This document shows, piece after piece, positions 33,665 through 47,798 of a stretch of DNA of 64,000 nt. Source of the DNA: Phytophthora sp. 'mugwort' (Eukaryota; Oomycota; Peronosporomycetes; Peronosporales; Peronosporaceae); assembly GCA_033558025.1 (NCBI GenBank), contig JAUCEF010000008.1:496001-560000 (forward strand), read 5' to 3'. A program made the translations under genes and the position numbers. How positions within the stretch are numbered: the first letter of the stretch is position 1; every line of letters starts with the position of its first letter. The notes below the pieces were generated by a model that did not search any database, was not told the DNA's origin, and worked only from the letters and a program-made list of their open reading frames with translations.

Positions 33665-34272
33665 CGAGAACTCGACCTGTGGGGCCTTGTTTCGCCACTC
33701 AGCATGCCAAGTCTGGTCACGACGGGAGCCGCCATGATGATGGGGTGCAAAGGCTGACGGACCAGTTCGGGTGTTTCTCCTTCCAGCTGCTCTCTCGCAA
33801 CTGTCACGTTCCCCCCTTTACGGTAGGGCTAGGCCGCATTCCTCTGACCTCCTAGGGCCACAGGCGCAAACTCGGCAACCGTTTCAAGGGAGCGGCTCGA
33901 TTGGGAGTCGCGACGACTTAGTTCTTCGGCGGCGGCAGCACGACGGCTTAGCGTGGTGATGGTGTCGCGGCGCGGGGCGGGATCTTGAGGCCCGGTAGTC
34001 AGGTGAGGCGACAGCACGACAGTTAGACTGAGGTGGAGAAACGACAACACGGAAATTGAGGGACCGAAGCTTGAAAACGCAGTAGCAGGTATGGGCCTGT
34101 CTATGTGCAATTGTGGGGTAGCCGGCAAATTGCAAACTACGATGACCCCCTAGAGCGCACATTGGAAGTCAATCACACAAGCGAGTCGCACATTAGGTAG
34201 ATGCGAAAGGGAAACTATATAGACGTTAAGCACACATCGAAGGTATCTGTACCGCAGATACTGCAGCTCCTG

Positions 34273-38640
<4,368 letters not shown>

Positions 38641-39031
38641 CGTCGGTCTCGTTTTCATCGGCCCAACACCGGATAGGGAGGGCAGAGTCTCGCGTCCTGT
38701 TCGGGGGAAATGATTCTGTGGCTGCCAATGGGTATACGCGGTATATACGCTATACTTGTTCGGTTACTCCTTGATCATCAAATCCGCACCAGCCATTGAT
38801 TTGCGGTGAATAAGGTAATTCTCATTCGGGCAAAATAATCACTCCCAATTAAAATTTATGTTCGAAGTGTCATCAGTGGCTATCATCTTTTTTGATAGAG
38901 ACTAACCCACAGCTCAACAATGAGAAAATATTATGGAGAGATTTTAACTAAAAAGAAACAACTCAACTACGTCAAAACTGGTCCACACTCGTCTTTTCTT
39001 CCGATGGATTGATCCAGTGAAAAGATAACAC
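38641..39031. other. Downstream flank of the left transporter
   Basis: No gene is seen. The sequence becomes AT-rich towards 39000, as is common after oomycete genes, and should hold the transporter's 3' end; no polyadenylation signal is certain. Confidence 0.3.
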
Positions 39032-39037
39032 CACCGC

Positions 39038-40528
39038 TTACTGTCGACGACGTTCCTCGTACTCACGCAGCACCTCATCAGCAGACTTGTTCGACGTCTC
39101 CGGAACCAGCTTCAACGACAGCAGGAAGAAAATAGCGAGCAGCACGATGAACGGCAGGTAGCTGTAGTCATCAAGAGCATCGGCGATGTACGGGTACGCT
39201 ACACCGACGATGAGGTTGCACAGCCAGTTGGCGCCAATGCCGATGGACGTGGCCGTGGCACGTACCGAGTCTGGGAACAGGTCAGCCGTGATCACCCACA
39301 CGAGAGGTCCCAGCGTCACACCGAACGCGATCACGTACAAAGCAGTGAACACGATGGACAACGCAGACACGTCCACGATGAACGCCACCGTCATGAGCAC
39401 AGCCATCACGAACATACCGGCAATGCCACACAGAATCATCTTACGGTTACCGAAGCGTTGCGCCAGCACACCTGTGAAGAAGGCCGGGAAGATGTTGATG
39501 AAGTTGATGATCAGTGTGCCCACACGTGGGTCCGAGATGCCGGCGTCCTTGAAGATTGAACCGGAGTAGTAGAAGACGGCGTTGATGCCTGAAAGCTGCT
39601 GGGAGCAAGACAGCAGAATCGCAGCAGCCAGCTGAAGACGGTACTTGGGCGCGAAAATAGACTCCTTCTCCGTGCTCTGGATCAGGCCTTGCTCGGCGTC
39701 CGGCTTGGTGCTCGACTCCATCCACGACAGAGCCGTGTAGACGTGCTCCTCGCCGTACAGACGGGCAATCACCTGTTTGGCCTCCTCGCGACGGTTCTTC
39801 ATTAAAAGCCATGCGGGACTTTCCACACACAGTGACGGAGCGAGCACCAGGAACAACACAGCCAGGATCACCGGGAACGCAGCCAGGTAGCGCCAGCCGG
39901 AGCTCGTGTTGGCGAAGAAGAAGCAGATGGCCGGGAACAAAATACCAATGGTCACCGAGATCTGGAGACCGAGACCCAGGATGTTGCGCATGTGCGGCGG
40001 GGTCAGCTCGTTCGTGTACGCGCCGAGAGTTCCCGTGGCAGTACCCGACGCGATACCGGCGATGAAACGGCCAGCAGAGAACGCCCACACGTTCGACACG
40101 GACGCCTCCACCACGGCACCTACGATCATGAAGATGCAGTTGACGAACAGCAGCTTCTTGCGGCCCCACAAGTCGCTGAATTGGCCACAGACCAGAGACC
40201 CGATCATACCGCCAAAGATCCATGCGTTCACGGCGAACGTCCACTCGAGCTTCGAGTGGCCCGGGAACATGATGCACGTATCATCGGCTACGGGACGCGC
40301 GTTACACTCGTCGGTATCGCTGTACTGCGACAGGTTGGTCTGCGATGACGACCACCCGCTCTGGAAGGGCTGCAGCAGCGCCACCAGGATACTGGCATAC
40401 ATGATGACGTTGGGTTTGATCTTGCGGGCCTCAGCCTTCTGGGCCTCGTCGAAATACGGGACGTTGTCATGGCCATTGGGGGTCGTGACCTCCGAGTACA
40501 TCGGGTCGGTTTGTGCTTCAGACGGCAT
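39038..40528 (-). CDS. Major facilitator sugar transporter, left copy
   Basis: An intact single-exon gene of 496 residues for a sugar porter of the major facilitator superfamily, an integral plasma-membrane protein with about 12 membrane helices. Family motifs are in place: DLWGRKK at 119-125 (loop 2-3), GRFIAG at 153-158, ESPAWLL at 236-242 (PESPR-type motif in altered form), the substrate-helix motif QQLSGINAVFYYSG at 310-323, RFGNRK at 359-363, and PETSNKS at 476-482. A hydrophilic loop of about 50 residues (245-295) separates the two halves. The likely substrate is a hexose, inferred from QQLSGIN. The protein is identical to that of the copy at 42479-43969. The start ATG is preceded by 85 bp shared with that copy, including an initiator-like TCATTTCGAC. 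Confidence 0.95.
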   Translation of the reverse strand: MPSEAQTDPMYSEVTTPNGHDNVPYFDEAQKAEARKIKPNVIMYASILVALLQPFQSGWSSSQTNLSQYSDTDECNARPVADDTCIMFPGHSKLEWTFAVNAWIFGGMIGSLVCGQFSDLWGRKKLLFVNCIFMIVGAVVEASVSNVWAFSAGRFIAGIASGTATGTLGAYTNELTPPHMRNILGLGLQISVTIGILFPAICFFFANTSSGWRYLAAFPVILAVLFLVLAPSLCVESPAWLLMKNRREEAKQVIARLYGEEHVYTALSWMESSTKPDAEQGLIQSTEKESIFAPKYRLQLAAAILLSCSQQLSGINAVFYYSGSIFKDAGISDPRVGTLIINFINIFPAFFTGVLAQRFGNRKMILCGIAGMFVMAVLMTVAFIVDVSALSIVFTALYVIAFGVTLGPLVWVITADLFPDSVRATATSIGIGANWLCNLIVGVAYPYIADALDDYSYLPFIVLLAIFFLLSLKLVPETSNKSADEVLREYEERRRQ

Positions 40529-40595
40529 GACGAAGGACTAATAAGTCGGTCAGAGAGCCGTGTGGGATTGTTGTGCTTCGAAGTGAGCTTGAACT

Positions 40596-40605
40596 GTCGA
40601 AATGA
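40596..40605 (-). promoter_or_regulatory. Initiator-like core promoter element, left transporter
   Basis: TCATTTCGAC lies about 70 bp before the start codon and fits nine of ten positions of the oomycete initiator consensus TCAYTYYNMA. Transcription would start in or next to it. Confidence 0.5.
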
Positions 40606-40613
40606 AAACTGAC

Positions 40614-42393
40614 ACTGGAACGGAGGCGCGACTTGGAGGCCTGTAGGTGGTGGTGTTGCACAGACTTGAAGTCGCGCTTCTGCTGGCGATGAAGTGCAGT
40701 GTCCTGTGTCGGCTTTGGGGATACATACTGGGGCTGATGTTGGTGAGAGAACACTTGATTTATGGTGCGTGGGTCTTTGCGCGCGATTGAAGACCCAGGC
40801 GTCGAGTTGTACCTGGCGCTGTCAGACATGGCAGCGTCTAACTGCTCGATAACCACTGTGATAGATCTGCTTGGGACCGTCATAGTCTGCCGCGTTTGCG
40901 CTCCTCCTTCAACGGCACACAGACGCGTCGCATCGGCACACTTCAACAACGCTGACAGTGGGAGGCTCGACTGTCGCGGGTCCCTTGCTTGATTTAAGTC
41001 GCGGAGGCAAGGCGAGCTCAAGGCGGGGACCTCGTCGATATCGTGAGCTTTGGCTAATGGCAAATAATACTCACATTCGCTTACTTGTCTTCCCTTCTTG
41101 CTCGCAAAGATCGATTCGGTTGGTAGTAACGTACAGCGAAGAAACATGTGTCTGATGCTGGGCCACCACCGACAAATATGCATGGCTAAGGCATTCACTA
41201 TTGTTTATGCTTGATCTGTACTGTACAGTATACTACAGATCAAGCATAAACAATAGTGAATGCTAGTGTACATGTAGCACTTTTATATCACTAGACAAGC
41301 AATTTCGCGTGTAGAAAACAGCAATACAAACGTTTAGCTGGTTTAGATATGTTTTAAATGGCCTTAAAAATACACTATTATCTGGATCCTAAATCCATAG
41401 TTTGCTATGCAAACCGCACGAAGTTGTCTCTGACCGACAGCTCCTCACACCTTGCGAGGAACAGCACCCTTATTAATCGTGCCACTGTCAAAGATTCCGC
41501 GCCCTCGTAATGGAACGATTTGATCATGTACGACGATCAATAATGCCAGTTATTGTCTCCCCCCTCATGTACTTCACAACAGCGAGCTCAGAGTAAACAT
41601 ACAACCGCTATGTAGGTACAAACATTACCGGTAAGGTGTGACTGAGACGCGCAAGGCACATCTTTCGGCATAGCCTGGGCACCAAATTGGCGCCGTGGGC
41701 TGTTTATGGGGCGATGCTGCTGAGTCTCTCACCATGCGTCCACGCCAGCAGTTGGTGGTGTTCTTGATCTTGAAGTTTCCGGTGTATATTATAATACTAG
41801 ATGATAGTCGTTTGCTGAATGATAACAACGCTTTAGGTACTATTTTACATATTATTTTGATCTGAAGAGCAAGTTTTCTGGAAGGTTGTCCGGTATCAAC
41901 TAGACTCATGGGCATCACCTCCAGAATCGAATGACCGTTAGTGGCTGGGAGGGGGGGGGGGTAAGATAGGAAATGAATCATCTCGCGGAGGACTACATGT
42001 AACATTTTAGTGAAATACCATACCATACTTGGATTTGCTTCCTACCAAAGAATAATATTTTGTGCTGCGAACTTGCCCGTCTCAAAATTTACTTCATTGC
42101 GAAAGGATACATTAAGTCGGTCAAACTGAGCGCATAAAAAACTACTCCAGTTGAAGTTGTCACGCTATGAGGGAGACTTGTAGCCGTGGTTGCCGTGCGA
42201 GATGACTGCATGTCGCCTCTCAGTGCGTAGCATGAATCAAGTGAGACTGTTTTCCATACCCTCTCACGAAATATGTACGATCGCTGCAAATTGCAGTGCA
42301 ATCCGTCCAAAGCGGCCACTTCGAGCAAACTTAATAGTCGGAAGGCTCGACCATGTTGCGACAAACCCGCACAGGTTTCATCTCGAACCCAAC
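40614..42393. other. Shared divergent spacer between the two transporters
   Basis: This 1,780-bp spacer should hold both promoters. Apart from the hairpin at 41191-41263 and a run of 11 or more G at about 41949, I see no gene. Short frames at 40762-40992 and 41625-42026 lack motifs. The two flanks are not mirror images, so the promoters differ even though the genes do not. Confidence 0.5.
41191..41263. repeat. Perfect 30-bp inverted repeat (hairpin) in the spacer
   Basis: Arms at 41191-41220 and 41234-41263 are exact reverse complements around a 13-nt spacer, CTGTACAGTATAC, itself partly palindromic. It could be a fold-back mini-transposon or a cruciform site. It lies about 280 bp to the left of the centre of the inverted gene pair. 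Confidence 0.9.
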
Positions 42394-42401
42394 GTCAGTT
42401 T

Positions 42402-42411
42402 TCATTTCGAC
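42402..42411 (+). promoter_or_regulatory. Initiator-like core promoter element, right transporter
   Basis: TCATTTCGAC, about 70 bp before the ATG, is identical to that of the left copy. It lies 8 bp inside the shared block, so the block begins almost at the presumed transcription start. Confidence 0.5.
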
Positions 42412-42478
42412 AGTTCAAGCTCACTTCGAAGCACAACAATCCCACACGGCTCTCTGACCGACTTATTAGTCCTTCGTC

Positions 42479-43969
42479 ATGCCGTCTGAAGCACAAACCG
42501 ACCCGATGTACTCGGAGGTCACGACCCCCAATGGCCATGACAACGTCCCGTATTTCGACGAGGCCCAGAAGGCTGAGGCCCGCAAGATCAAACCCAACGT
42601 CATCATGTATGCCAGTATCCTGGTGGCGCTGCTGCAGCCCTTCCAGAGCGGGTGGTCGTCATCGCAGACCAACCTGTCGCAGTACAGCGATACCGACGAG
42701 TGTAACGCGCGTCCCGTAGCCGATGATACGTGCATCATGTTCCCGGGCCACTCGAAGCTCGAGTGGACGTTCGCCGTGAACGCATGGATCTTTGGCGGTA
42801 TGATCGGGTCTCTGGTCTGTGGCCAATTCAGCGACTTGTGGGGCCGCAAGAAGCTGCTGTTCGTCAACTGCATCTTCATGATCGTAGGTGCCGTGGTGGA
42901 GGCGTCCGTGTCGAACGTGTGGGCGTTCTCTGCTGGCCGTTTCATCGCCGGTATCGCGTCGGGTACTGCCACGGGAACTCTCGGCGCGTACACGAACGAG
43001 CTGACCCCGCCGCACATGCGCAACATCCTGGGTCTCGGTCTCCAAATCTCGGTGACCATTGGTATTTTGTTCCCGGCCATCTGCTTCTTCTTCGCCAACA
43101 CGAGCTCCGGCTGGCGCTACCTGGCTGCGTTCCCGGTGATCCTGGCTGTGTTGTTCCTGGTGCTCGCTCCGTCACTGTGTGTGGAAAGTCCCGCATGGCT
43201 TTTAATGAAGAACCGTCGCGAGGAGGCCAAACAGGTGATTGCCCGTCTGTACGGCGAGGAGCACGTCTACACGGCTCTGTCGTGGATGGAGTCGAGCACC
43301 AAGCCGGACGCCGAGCAAGGCCTGATCCAGAGCACGGAGAAGGAGTCTATTTTCGCGCCCAAGTACCGTCTTCAGCTGGCTGCTGCGATTCTGCTGTCTT
43401 GCTCCCAGCAGCTTTCAGGCATCAACGCCGTCTTCTACTACTCCGGTTCAATCTTCAAGGACGCCGGCATCTCGGACCCACGTGTGGGCACACTGATCAT
43501 CAACTTCATCAACATCTTCCCGGCCTTCTTCACAGGTGTGCTGGCGCAACGCTTCGGTAACCGTAAGATGATTCTGTGTGGCATTGCCGGTATGTTCGTG
43601 ATGGCTGTGCTCATGACGGTGGCGTTCATCGTGGACGTGTCTGCGTTGTCCATCGTGTTCACTGCTTTGTACGTGATCGCGTTCGGTGTGACGCTGGGAC
43701 CTCTCGTGTGGGTGATCACGGCTGACCTGTTCCCAGACTCGGTACGTGCCACGGCCACGTCCATCGGCATTGGCGCCAACTGGCTGTGCAACCTCATCGT
43801 CGGTGTAGCGTACCCGTACATCGCCGATGCTCTTGATGACTACAGCTACCTGCCGTTCATCGTGCTGCTCGCTATTTTCTTCCTGCTGTCGTTGAAGCTG
43901 GTTCCGGAGACGTCGAACAAGTCTGCTGATGAGGTGCTGCGTGAGTACGAGGAACGTCGTCGACAGTAA
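42479..43969 (+). CDS. Major facilitator sugar transporter, right copy
   Basis: An intact 496-residue sugar porter with the same sequence as the left copy, including the GRKK loop, QQLSGIN and PETSNKS motifs. It is transcribed away from the left copy. Because the 5' flank beyond 85 bp and the 3' flank beyond 6 bp differ, the two genes could be regulated differently while making the same protein. Codon use is GC3-rich, with many C-ending codons, typical of highly expressed oomycete genes and unlike the surrounding transposon relics. Confidence 0.95.
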   Translation: MPSEAQTDPMYSEVTTPNGHDNVPYFDEAQKAEARKIKPNVIMYASILVALLQPFQSGWSSSQTNLSQYSDTDECNARPVADDTCIMFPGHSKLEWTFAVNAWIFGGMIGSLVCGQFSDLWGRKKLLFVNCIFMIVGAVVEASVSNVWAFSAGRFIAGIASGTATGTLGAYTNELTPPHMRNILGLGLQISVTIGILFPAICFFFANTSSGWRYLAAFPVILAVLFLVLAPSLCVESPAWLLMKNRREEAKQVIARLYGEEHVYTALSWMESSTKPDAEQGLIQSTEKESIFAPKYRLQLAAAILLSCSQQLSGINAVFYYSGSIFKDAGISDPRVGTLIINFINIFPAFFTGVLAQRFGNRKMILCGIAGMFVMAVLMTVAFIVDVSALSIVFTALYVIAFGVTLGPLVWVITADLFPDSVRATATSIGIGANWLCNLIVGVAYPYIADALDDYSYLPFIVLLAIFFLLSLKLVPETSNKSADEVLREYEERRRQ

Positions 43970-43975
43970 GCGGTG

Positions 43976-44398
43976 ATGTCTGGAAGGTGAAGAGGTCTTG
44001 ATTTTTAGTTTAAAGCTATCTCAATGTATTTTTGTCGTTTTTCTTTTTTATCTATACTCCCGAATATGGCAAATATTAATTTATGAAGCCTCCATTTCTG
44101 GAATCAATAATGACATAGATTATCTTTAATCATCCAATCAATTGGTAGGCCAACATACCAATTGCAATAAATATTGCCATAATTTTCGTATCATGGCAAT
44201 GCGCGCGGCCTTACTGTAGTGTAGACGAACCATAAATTGTTCGGATGCATGCTATTCAAACTCAAGAAGAAATATATTTACAATATTTAATATTATTGAG
44301 TACACCGTCACCTCTGAGTTGCTTTACAACTCTTATTGCAGGCCGGCATGCTCATAGCTCCTAATGTATACTTATACATATTTACTTCCCCACTCCTT
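43976..44398. other. AT-rich convergent intergenic region
   Basis: The right transporter and the ankyrin gene converge here. The region is AT-rich, with several AATATT/AATAAA-like stretches (for example TGCAATAAATATTG near 44162) that could serve 3' end formation. No gene is seen. Confidence 0.4.
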
Positions 44399-46192
44399 TT
44401 ACCACATATCATAATCGACAGCCTTGCCTGTCCGTACGAGCCAGTCAACGCAATAAAGGTCGTGCCGCTTTGCGATGCGCAGCAAGCGCCCCGACGGTAT
44501 TGGCTCCGGGTAGTGCTGAAAGAGCCACTCGAGGATCTCCAAGTGGCCCTCAGCCACTGCCTTGATGGACACGTCTGCTGTACACTGGGCCAGTCCCTCC
44601 CGGTGAAGGAAATCGAGAATGTCGAAGTGGCCACCGAATGCAGCTGCCTCCATGGCTCGGTTGTTGCATCCCATGCCATAGTTCAAGTGCAACCACTGTA
44701 ATATATCAAGTCGACCTGCTCCGACAGCATTGTTCATGCCGAACAGGCTGCAGCCTTCGTTGCGGTGCAAGTGTAGCCATTTGATAATGTCGAAATTGCC
44801 TTGGCGAGCAGCACGGTCCATGGCGTCGGTTGTGCATCCTTCCTCACGGTTCTTGTGGAGCCATTGCACGACGTCCATGTGGCCGAAGGCGGCGGCGTTG
44901 TCCAGTGCTGCTGTAGTGCATCCCTCTTGTCGGTTCTCGTGTAACCACTTTATGACGTGTAGATGGCCATTCAGCGCCGCGTCGTCCATGGCAGCAGTTG
45001 TGCATCCTTCCGTACGGTGTTCGTGTAGCCACTTGACGATCTCCAGGTGTCCGTTGGAAGCAGCCTGGTCCATAGCAGCAGTTGTACAGCCTTCACGTCG
45101 GTGCTCGTGAAGCCACTGTACGATCTCGAGATGCCCATTCATCGCTGAGTTGTCCATAGCCTTGATAGTGCAGCCTTCGTTGCGGTTAACATGCAGCCAT
45201 TTGACCACGTCGAAGAACCCCCTTCGCGCAGCGCCATTCATGGCGATCGTAGTGCATCCTTCAGTCCGATTCGCGTGGAGCCACTGGACAACGTCCAAGT
45301 GGCCGTTAACTGCTGCCTGGTCCATCGCAGCGCGCTCGCAGCCCCCGATTTGGTGTTCATGAAGCCATTTCACCGTCTCCAGATGGCCATTCGCAGCCGC
45401 CATGTTCATAGCGTTGGTTGTACAGCGAGAGTCGTTCGCATGTAGCCATTCAATCACCTCCAGGTACCCATTGGCAGCGGCCTGATCCATCCGGATGGAC
45501 GGACATTCCTTGTGGAAACAGTGCTCGGTAAGCCACTTGGCCGTCTCGAGGTGTCCGTTCTCGGCCGCATTGGCCACCGCGTTCACCGTGCACTCGTCCG
45601 CTGCGCCGACGCTGTGTAGCCACTTGATCATCGCTAAGTCCCCGTTGCGCGCCGCCTCGTCGATTAAGAACTGATGTTCCGGCGGTGTGGTGTGTCTATG
45701 CAGCCACTGAGCTACGTCAAGGTGGCCATTGCGCACGGCCACCAGCATCTCGCGTGCGCCCCAGAACACATCAAGCGAGTCTTTCTGTTCGAACAGCCAC
45801 TGCAGCACTTCGACCTGGCCATTCCGGGCCGCGGCCTCCACGGCCTTGGTCACGCGGGCGCCCGGGAAGAGCGAAGCCAAGCGGCGCAGCACGGCGACGT
45901 GGCCGCCCCCTGCGGCCGACGCCATAGCCGTCGTGGCCAGCGCCTGGCGCTGCAGCTTGTCCATTTGCTGGATGTCGGTGGCGTCACGTGCAGCGATACG
46001 CTCCACTAGGTGCCTGTGGCCGGCACCGCACGCCTCGACCAGTGTCCAGAGCTGCGAGCTGTCCAGCAGCACGTCCAGCTCGCGCGTCACGTGGTCCAGC
46101 GCCTCAACATCCGGCCGCTGGCGGCAGACGACGGCCACCGAGGCCAGTAGAGGTGGCGAGGACGGTAGTGGACGGCGGAGAGTCTTGGCCAT
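44399..46192 (-). CDS. Ankyrin-repeat protein
   Basis: An intact single-exon gene of 597 residues. After a non-repeat N-terminus (about 1-85) comes an array of roughly 15 ankyrin units of 31-35 residues, most of the form AMDxAAxNGHLxVVxWLHxNRxEGCTT, reaching to about residue 575. The last part (RLLRIAKRHDLYCVDWLVRT) caps the array. No membrane helix, signal peptide or additional domain is seen. Ankyrin arrays bind other proteins; the partner is unknown. Central units (about 290-470) are close to one another in sequence, suggesting recent internal duplication, while the N-terminal units are more divergent. The ATG at 46192 is the first in frame and gives MAKTLRRPLPSS. Confidence 0.9.
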   Translation of the reverse strand: MAKTLRRPLPSSPPLLASVAVVCRQRPDVEALDHVTRELDVLLDSSQLWTLVEACGAGHRHLVERIAARDATDIQQMDKLQRQALATTAMASAAGGGHVAVLRRLASLFPGARVTKAVEAAARNGQVEVLQWLFEQKDSLDVFWGAREMLVAVRNGHLDVAQWLHRHTTPPEHQFLIDEAARNGDLAMIKWLHSVGAADECTVNAVANAAENGHLETAKWLTEHCFHKECPSIRMDQAAANGYLEVIEWLHANDSRCTTNAMNMAAANGHLETVKWLHEHQIGGCERAAMDQAAVNGHLDVVQWLHANRTEGCTTIAMNGAARRGFFDVVKWLHVNRNEGCTIKAMDNSAMNGHLEIVQWLHEHRREGCTTAAMDQAASNGHLEIVKWLHEHRTEGCTTAAMDDAALNGHLHVIKWLHENRQEGCTTAALDNAAAFGHMDVVQWLHKNREEGCTTDAMDRAARQGNFDIIKWLHLHRNEGCSLFGMNNAVGAGRLDILQWLHLNYGMGCNNRAMEAAAFGGHFDILDFLHREGLAQCTADVSIKAVAEGHLEILEWLFQHYPEPIPSGRLLRIAKRHDLYCVDWLVRTGKAVDYDMW

Positions 46193-47577
46193 CGGATGCG
46201 GGTGTCGGCGAGCGCGGAAGTGAGAGAGTGACCATGAAGAGATGCAAAGGGCGTTAATCGTCCGCTGCTGTACTTGGTTTGAGTATTGAACTTTTGCACG
46301 TTCTCAGTATGGAACCAAGCACCAACAGCTGATTAGGTGAGCAATCAGCTCCAGCACTCGTACTTAGGCAAGTTGGCATTCGTCTCGTCATCGCAATTAG
46401 CTGGGATATCGAATATCAGGATTGGTTAATCTAAACAATTGTATGTGAAAGTTTTGTGGGCATGATTGGATGTTGCGTCCGGGCGTCAGCTGGAGCAAGT
46501 GTTGAATATTCTTGAGGCGACGGTTAGAGATCGATGCGTGTTCGCTGAATCGTCAAGGTCAAGTCACCGTTCTGGTGCAACGCGCGCATGGCCACGTGCC
46601 GGGGTGTGCTGCTGGCTCGCGCAAGTCGACCCCACTGCGGCGTTGAAGCTGCAGAGATCCTTGGTGTGAAGAAGCTGCGGCCAACAGCGCTCGGATTCTG
46701 AGGTGCAGAGAGCTCTTCACGCAGACGACATGGGATGGTTCTGAGTTGTGCTTGTTGGCTACACGTACTTGTTGCAAGAGTCTGGCCTCAGCCGAATGTT
46801 AAACGGCAAAAAATGCAAAAATACGTCGGGTAGGCGCAACGATTGCAACAACCGTTTGCGCAAATGAGCAGTTATTTTGCTAACATTACTACCTGCTCGC
46901 TTATTGCGCTGCGTGAGCAGTGCTGGTAATGACAGTACGATTAGAAACGTCTAATGTTTATACTGTTTATACGTTTTAAACTGTGCGTATTAGCAGATTT
47001 TACGTATCCAGCAAAGTAATTACCGTAAGAAGGTAAACTTATTTTAATATACTATGAGCCCAACAGGGTACTATTTGGGTCTTTAGGGTACCCACTGGCT
47101 GCGCTGTGGTACACCGTGCCGCCTGAATGAACGTATAAATATTCAGTAAGAACGGCAACAAACGTTTATACAGTCAATATAGGAATTATGACGTATTTTT
47201 TTTATCAGACTTTATACAGCCGCTGCCAGCACTGGCGTGAGCGGAGGGTTCAGCGACACATGCAGGCAACCACTCAGTATTGTCGAGCGACAATGTCGAC
47301 CACTAAGGAGTGCAATCAGACACGAGCAGTAGAGTGCCCTTCTGGGTGGCATGTTGGCTTGGGCTTTGCTATGCAGGATGTATGAATTCGTTAATAAGAC
47401 ATTACTTAAGTGCAAGCGTTTTGTCGTTTGTGACTTGATCTCTTGCTCGAATTACATGTACTTCATCGTACTGAGGCGGCTTCCTCGCTATTTGACCGCC
47501 CATACTGTACTAGCTAGTGTAATCATGTGCGCAAAAATCATCGCCGTATACGTTCTGTTTGGCAACATGCCAGTCTT
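46193..47577. other. Intergenic, no supported gene
   Basis: The first few hundred bases should contain the ankyrin promoter. Short frames at 46466-46669 and 47188-47385 have no recognisable motifs. The stretch is AT-rich from 46860 onwards and ends at the CGTA target duplication of the next retrotransposon. Confidence 0.35.
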
Positions 47578-47581
47578 CGTA

Positions 47582-47798
47582 TGACACGTCCTGGGCTAGC
47601 AGAAGGACAATCGGGTCCAAGAGGCCATGCTTGAGAGGGACTTCTGGGGCTTGGAGTAGTAACGACAATGAATTGAAGGTAAGGAGAGGGTTTAGGCCTT
47701 TCCTACCGCCGTGCTTCTAAACCAGCTTCATACTAGTTATTATCCATCGATCAGCGATGCCTCATCGTCTTTGAGTGTCATCTCTGAGGGTGATGTCA
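47582..47798 (-). repeat. 3' LTR of the compact gypsy element (217 bp)
   Basis: It matches 51798-52023, sharing blocks such as AATGAATTGAAGGT and ATCAGCGATGCCTC. A purine-rich ATGGGGGAGTA precedes it on the minus strand as polypurine tract. Confidence 0.85.

Larger units (their letters stand above)
26736..34138 (-). mobile_element. Non-LTR retrotransposon (LINE), near full length
   Basis: The element is flanked by a perfect 16-bp direct repeat, ACGATGACCCCCTAGA, at 26720-26735 and 34139-34154, which fixes both ends. On the minus strand it runs from a 5' leader of about 470 bp through ORF1 (nucleic-acid-binding type), ORF2 (apurinic-type endonuclease, reverse transcriptase, zinc-binding C-terminus) and a 3' untranslated region of about 1.25 kb ending in TGTATTTTTGTTAA. 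There is no poly(A) tail of note. The length of 7403 bp suits a complete copy. Frameshifts in both ORFs mean this copy is inactive. The 3' end also occurs as a truncated copy at 6717-6843. Confidence 0.9.
39032..40613 (-). repeat. Left arm of a 1,582-bp inverted duplication
   Basis: It matches 42394-43975 in reverse complement over the whole transporter CDS, 85 bp before the ATG and 6 bp after the stop. The only difference noticed is 39962 (C) against 43045 (A), a silent CAG/CAA change. Outside these limits the sequences are unrelated. Confidence 0.9.
42394..43975 (+). repeat. Right arm of the 1,582-bp inverted duplication
   Basis: Mirror image of 39032-40613; see that entry for limits and the single noticed difference. 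Confidence 0.9.

Noticed and set aside
39186..40541. Long open frames antisense to, or in other frames of, both transporter genes (up to 276 codons)
   Set aside because: They mirror the GC-rich codon pattern of the real genes, appear in both copies and show no domain.
41625..42026. Possible gene in the transporter spacer
   Set aside because: Low-complexity and AT-rich with a G-run across it; no domain and no plausible start context.
39032..43975. Transporter pair as a retrotransposed copy
   Set aside because: No poly(A) trace, no target duplication, and identity stops 6 bp after the stop codon.
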